A DNA stretch of 11,600 nucleotides from Balneola sp. (GTDB lineage: Bacteria; Bacteroidota; Rhodothermia; Balneolales; Balneolaceae): contig PCAT01000099.1 of NCBI GenBank assembly GCA_002730655.1, forward strand, positions 1 through 11,600, in the 5' to 3' direction. Of this stretch, positions 7,936 through 11,600 are shown in pieces (within the stretch, counting starts at the first letter, position 1; each line of letters starts with the position of its first letter). Below the pieces are notes generated by a model. That model had not been told where the DNA came from. It worked only from the letters and a program-made list of their open reading frames with translations, and did no database searches. Both the position numbers and the translations under genes were made by a program.

Positions 7936-10900
7936 TTATTTAATTACAGCAAATTTATCTATATACTCACCGATTCCTGGAGCCTCAACATGGTAGAAAT
8001 ATATACCATAAGCTACATCCTCACTATCATTTGACCTTAAGTCCCATGAGGCTGAACCATCTTCCATTGATCCTTCATGCTCAATAGTTCGAACTAGTTC
8101 ACCACGAATATTAAAGATTCTTATCGTACACTCTAACGGTAAGTTAAAAAATTCAATTTTTCTTTCACCTCTACCTATAGAACCACTCGCTCTTTCCCAA
8201 GAGGCTGCTCCTATATATGGATTAGGAGCAACAAAAATGTCCTCTAAAGATTCTTTAGCTTTATCAGCATCTATAGCTTGACGCCTCATTGTAAAACGGA
8301 ATTTGTCATCGCTACCAAATGCTCTAGTGGTTGAAATTCTAATTTTTTCACCAGGTACAGGCGCAACATTTTCACTAGAAGAAAGGATGTCAACAGTGAA
8401 CCTATATTTAATTCTATTTGCTTCATCTCTTTCTGCTACAAATAATCGATCACCAGGGTTAATCTCATCATTATCATCAGCATCAATAATAAATATATCA
8501 GCCTGCTTGTTAGTCATTAAATTTTTTGCAAATAATGGAATATCGAAACGGCTAAAACCGCCTCCAAAAAGTAGCGGTGGGCGATATGTACTATCTTCTG
8601 GATTTACAAATAAAAGTTCATAATCATGATCAGTTCTAACAAAGTTTGTGAGATCTCCGTCTTTATCTGGAGTTATTGTCAGACTCCATTTAGTAGTAAG
8701 TCCATCTAATTGTGATGCATCTAAACCAAAAAGTTCATTTTCTCCTCCCTCATTAGAAACCCAACCAGTTTTTGTAGGTATAATATCTCCGGGTGTATCA
8801 TTTGAAAAATTAATTATGAATCCATCTACGATACTACTTGAGCTTGAATATGCACTTGACGGAATAAGTGCTTCAGCACCAACTTCTTTAACTTCGTATG
8901 TTGCAGTTACTCTTTGTATACCAACATCTGCAGCTGAATCTGAAAAACTAACTTCATATAGTTTTGTATCGTCTATTAATTCTTCTACTGCGATATTAAT
9001 GCTTGCATATCCAGTCCCAGTACCCTCTGTTACTTTACTCAGATCACTATCAGTACCACCACTAACATAGCCAGCTGGATTAGTAGTTGGAATTACAGCA
9101 GCTGTATTAATTGAAGTACCTAAAACAGTACCTGCCCCACTTAATTCTACTCTAAAGGTATTTTCTTGAGGATCAATACCTGGATCATCTCCACCTGAAG
9201 AAGGGATTCCTCTATCATATGCAACAATAGCGTAATAATAAATCTTACCGTTAGTTACATCATCATCAACATAATAAAATTCTAATCCTGAGTTAGTGCC
9301 AAGATTATAAATAGCTTCACCATCCAATACAGATATATTACCAGATATATCATTATCTAGATCCCATTGAGCTAATGGTTTATAAAATTTAGGTGTTCCA
9401 TTCACATCCGAAATAACACGTGCATCTGATAAAAGAGCATTAGTTCCTTTATATAACTTATAACCCTCAAAATCGAAATCCTGCAAAAATCTATCGAAAC
9501 TTCTCACAGACAATGTATCCCATGACAATGTAACTCTTTCATCACCAGGTACTGCAGTCAAGGTTGGCATTATAGGCGGCTGTGCGAAATTATAATCTGA
9601 ATTATAAATATTTTGAACAGTCCTTCTATTTTTGAAGAAGTCGATTTCGTCATCGCCAAAAATCCATGCGGTTGAGAAAAAATCAGTTGATTTAGCATTA
9701 ACCTTTGATTTTGAAAATAACTCAACCTCACCAGATGTAAATAAAAGAAACGGCTCATTAGCGACTACTGTTGATGGCTCTACATAATCTGGATTTGAGA
9801 ATAAATTCATAGCTATTCGTGTAAATAACCATGTATCATCTCGTAAATTATCCCCACTTTCATAAAATGGTCGAGTGTTCAAATCAAATCCAGTTAGACC
9901 GATTTGATCTGATTCATCTACGTCTAACTCATTATAATTAGGCTCTCCGATAGTAGGCATACCGTCACCCTCTCCTGTGTCTCTTCCTGGATAATTTAAA
10001 TCAAATGGGCTTAAACCATCTGCACCAACGTCATTATTCAGTTGTTCACCTGGATCCCAAATTCCATTGTCATTTCCATCTTTAAAGCCAATCCAATCTA
10101 AATTCTCATCAGTGGTATACCAAACTCCTTTTTGATAAGCAGGTCGAGCTTGATATGATTCACCATAGAAAAGTTCAAACTGATTAGCATCATAATTAGC
10201 AGCAACGTAATTGTCTATCTCATTTTGACTTGTTAATACTAAGAAGTTTTCCAAAAATCGGGACTCATCTATGATACCGTCTTGGTCATCATCAATACCG
10301 TTAACATCATTTGCAGGTGACTCAAGAAATGCAAAACCTGTGTAGCCCAATTCATATTCAGTTTCTCCAGGATTAGTTGGATCTGCTAAACCATCTGAGT
10401 CCCAACCATATACAATATCCAAAAACGGGTCATAACTAGCATTGTCATCTTTTTCATCTTTTCCTAAACCGTAGTCAATAATCTGTGAAAAGTAGAGTCT
10501 CATTTGATCATCTTCACCTTTATTAGTTATACGGTAAATAATAAACATCGCATCTTCAGCTAAAATATTAGCCCATTGAAACAATCTCATCTGAACTTGA
10601 AGTCCCAGTCCTCCCATTGTGGGATCTTCATTAGGACTAGGGAAGTAAACACCAAGACTCGAATGTGGTCCTTCTGTTTCAATACCAACAGCATACTCGT
10701 AATCGGAAAAGTCATCCATTACATAATAAGATTCCATATCAGAACTAGGAAATTTACCATCTCTACCGTTCCAATAACCTGACCATCCTGAATCGTCTGG
10801 ATCAGCAAGTCGATCAGGCCAAAAGTCAGGCCAAGTAGTATGATCAGTTGATAAAGCTGGTAAAGGCGCATTCCCAAGTGTTATTGGATCGATTCTATTC

Positions 10901-11376
10901 GGATCATTAAAACCTGGTAATGGTAGCCAACCCCAAAGGTTTCCACTGTAAGGACTCGTCCTAGCTCCAGCTGTTCGATAGTTTATACTTACTGGGTTTA
11001 ATAAAGTATCAGCTCGAAACCCAGGGTCTGAAGTTATGGATATGTAATCTTCTAGGCTAGATACCTTGTCAGATGCTACTGCTTCTACATATGCAGATAC
11101 CACCACTCCTATTCCATCAATATGACGACCACCTATACCCCTTGGCCAAACACCCCAAGGCAAATCACCCCAACGAGATATTTCTCCATGATTCCTAAAA
11201 TTTGTTTCAATCAAATTACCATTGATAATACCTCTAGCTATATTATCAAAAGCACCCTTGTAAACCACACCATTTGCAGAATCTGGTATAATTTGTTGAG
11301 CAAACAGCAGATAAGGGCTTAAAATTAAACAAACGATAAAAGCCGCTTTAAATCTAAAAATTTTCATTAAATTCAT
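7936..11376 (-). CDS. Large exported protein with FN3-like domain and T9SS type A C-terminal domain
   Basis: A 1146-residue exported protein. The signal peptide covers about residues 1-26 (basic KIFRFK, hydrophobic core, cleavage near LFA/QQ). The region to about 600 has no domain I can name; it is rich in Asp, Gly, Trp and Pro. It carries acidic, calcium-loop-like motifs: NGIDDDQDGIIDE (359-371) and DGNDNGIWDPGE (433-444), plus DADDNDEINPGD (965-976) further on. Residues about 602-745 resemble a fibronectin type III module (VTLSW, EGYKLYKG, KIYYYAIVAYD). The last 100 or so residues (from APNPY, 1050-1054) form a FlgD/Ig-like T9SS sorting domain, with IRIFNIRGELVRTI, a WDLR strand, YGIYFYHV and terminal KFAVIK. 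Expected fate: outer-membrane crossing by T9SS and surface display or release. It starts 4 bp after the TonB-dependent receptor stop, suggesting co-translation and a functional partnership. An in-frame ATG at codon 4 is an equally possible start. Function unknown. Confidence 0.85.
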   Translation of the reverse strand: MNLMKIFRFKAAFIVCLILSPYLLFAQQIIPDSANGVVYKGAFDNIARGIINGNLIETNFRNHGEISRWGDLPWGVWPRGIGGRHIDGIGVVVSAYVEAVASDKVSSLEDYISITSDPGFRADTLLNPVSINYRTAGARTSPYSGNLWGWLPLPGFNDPNRIDPITLGNAPLPALSTDHTTWPDFWPDRLADPDDSGWSGYWNGRDGKFPSSDMESYYVMDDFSDYEYAVGIETEGPHSSLGVYFPSPNEDPTMGGLGLQVQMRLFQWANILAEDAMFIIYRITNKGEDDQMRLYFSQIIDYGLGKDEKDDNASYDPFLDIVYGWDSDGLADPTNPGETEYELGYTGFAFLESPANDVNGIDDDQDGIIDESRFLENFLVLTSQNEIDNYVAANYDANQFELFYGESYQARPAYQKGVWYTTDENLDWIGFKDGNDNGIWDPGEQLNNDVGADGLSPFDLNYPGRDTGEGDGMPTIGEPNYNELDVDESDQIGLTGFDLNTRPFYESGDNLRDDTWLFTRIAMNLFSNPDYVEPSTVVANEPFLLFTSGEVELFSKSKVNAKSTDFFSTAWIFGDDEIDFFKNRRTVQNIYNSDYNFAQPPIMPTLTAVPGDERVTLSWDTLSVRSFDRFLQDFDFEGYKLYKGTNALLSDARVISDVNGTPKFYKPLAQWDLDNDISGNISVLDGEAIYNLGTNSGLEFYYVDDDVTNGKIYYYAIVAYDRGIPSSGGDDPGIDPQENTFRVELSGAGTVLGTSINTAAVIPTTNPAGYVSGGTDSDLSKVTEGTGTGYASINIAVEELIDDTKLYEVSFSDSAADVGIQRVTATYEVKEVGAEALIPSSAYSSSSSIVDGFIINFSNDTPGDIIPTKTGWVSNEGGENELFGLDASQLDGLTTKWSLTITPDKDGDLTNFVRTDHDYELLFVNPEDSTYRPPLLFGGGFSRFDIPLFAKNLMTNKQADIFIIDADDNDEINPGDRLFVAERDEANRIKYRFTVDILSSSENVAPVPGEKIRISTTRAFGSDDKFRFTMRRQAIDADKAKESLEDIFVAPNPYIGAASWERASGSIGRGERKIEFFNLPLECTIRIFNIRGELVRTIEHEGSMEDGSASWDLRSNDSEDVAYGIYFYHVEAPGIGEYIDKFAVIK

Positions 11377-11380
11377 ATTT

Positions 11381-11600
11381 TTAAAATTTATAACTCAATC
11401 CAATTTTAATTGATCTAGGTGAACTCATTCGAGATTGATCTATATACCATTCTTCCAACGAATTTAACCCACCAGGAACAGTCCCTGCATCTAAATATCT
11501 TTGTAGTTCTGTAGATTCATCAGCCAAACCGGTATCTACATATATACCGTAATGTCTTTTTGTATCGAATAAATTGTCTACCTGAAGAAAGAATTCTATG
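11381..11600 (-). CDS. TonB-dependent receptor, C-terminal fragment (cut by window end)
   Basis: The last 72 codons of a gene that continues beyond the window; translated by hand from the minus strand. The fragment begins IEFFLQVDNLFDTKRHYG and ends SPRSIKIGLSYKF then TAA. The N-L-F-D-x-K pattern followed by Y-G is the classic penultimate-strand signature of TonB-dependent outer-membrane transporters, and P-R-x-I-x-x-G-x-x-Y-x-F with a terminal Phe is the usual last beta-strand recognised by the BAM machinery. The substrate cannot be told from this part. The stop lies 4 bp before the start of the large T9SS-type protein, so this is the most upstream visible gene of the minus-strand cluster. 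The promoter must lie outside the window. Confidence 0.85.
   Translation of the reverse strand, partial: IEFFLQVDNLFDTKRHYGIYVDTGLADESTELQRYLDAGTVPGGLNSLEEWYIDQSRMSSPRSIKIGLSYKF

Noticed and set aside
8303..9070. Two plus-strand open frames (8303-8623 and 8648-9070) opposite the large T9SS-type gene
   Set aside because: Both lie wholly inside a well-supported coding region on the other strand, and their translations show no recognisable domain or credible export signal. They are best explained as antisense shadows.
1..11600. CRISPR arrays, tRNA or rRNA genes, insertion sequences, phage genes or defence systems
   Set aside because: No regularly spaced repeats, transposase or integrase motifs, terminal inverted repeats or RNA-gene signatures were found; nearly all bases belong to six envelope-protein genes.

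Overview
The window looks like a chromosomal segment of an AT-rich, Gram-negative bacterium of the Bacteroidota/FCB group. The evidence is a TonB-dependent receptor C-terminus, a PorV/PorQ-type outer-membrane protein, a large exported protein with a type IX secretion (T9SS) style C-terminal domain, and near absence of Shine-Dalgarno sequences. The large T9SS-type protein resembles those I associate with Balneolota/Rhodothermota or Marinimicrobia-like lineages more than Flavobacteriia. That placement is recollection, not proof. No phage, insertion sequence, CRISPR, tRNA or rRNA signal was seen.

Layout. Positions 1-3231 (+) hold a secreted sortilin/VPS10-type BNR beta-propeller protein of the 'glycosyl hydrolase' annotation class, followed by a clear intrinsic terminator at 3249-3279. 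Positions 3327-5120 (+) hold a membrane-anchored SGNH/GDSL hydrolase with a C-terminal TPR region, in markedly AT-rich DNA. Its stop codon interlocks with the stop of a convergent minus-strand gene in a shared CTAG. From 11600 down to 5117 runs one minus-strand gene cluster: the 3' end of a TonB-dependent receptor, a 1146-residue T9SS-type surface protein, a PorV/PorQ-family barrel, and a parvulin-type lipoprotein. Gaps are 4, 20 and 45 bp, with no terminator visible between them.

How the genes fit together. The minus-strand cluster reads as a cell-envelope operon: an outer-membrane transporter, a large exported partner, a PorV-like barrel that could act in its export or attachment, and a periplasmic folding factor that could help assemble the barrels. 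The two plus-strand genes are also envelope proteins but show no clear link to the cluster. The cluster, with its uncharacterised surface protein and a parvulin lipoprotein whose second half looks like a decayed copy of the first, is the best candidate for a poorly described system here.

The window is almost fully coding. The only intergenic stretch longer than 50 bases is 3232-3326, which holds the terminator and an AT-rich leader.
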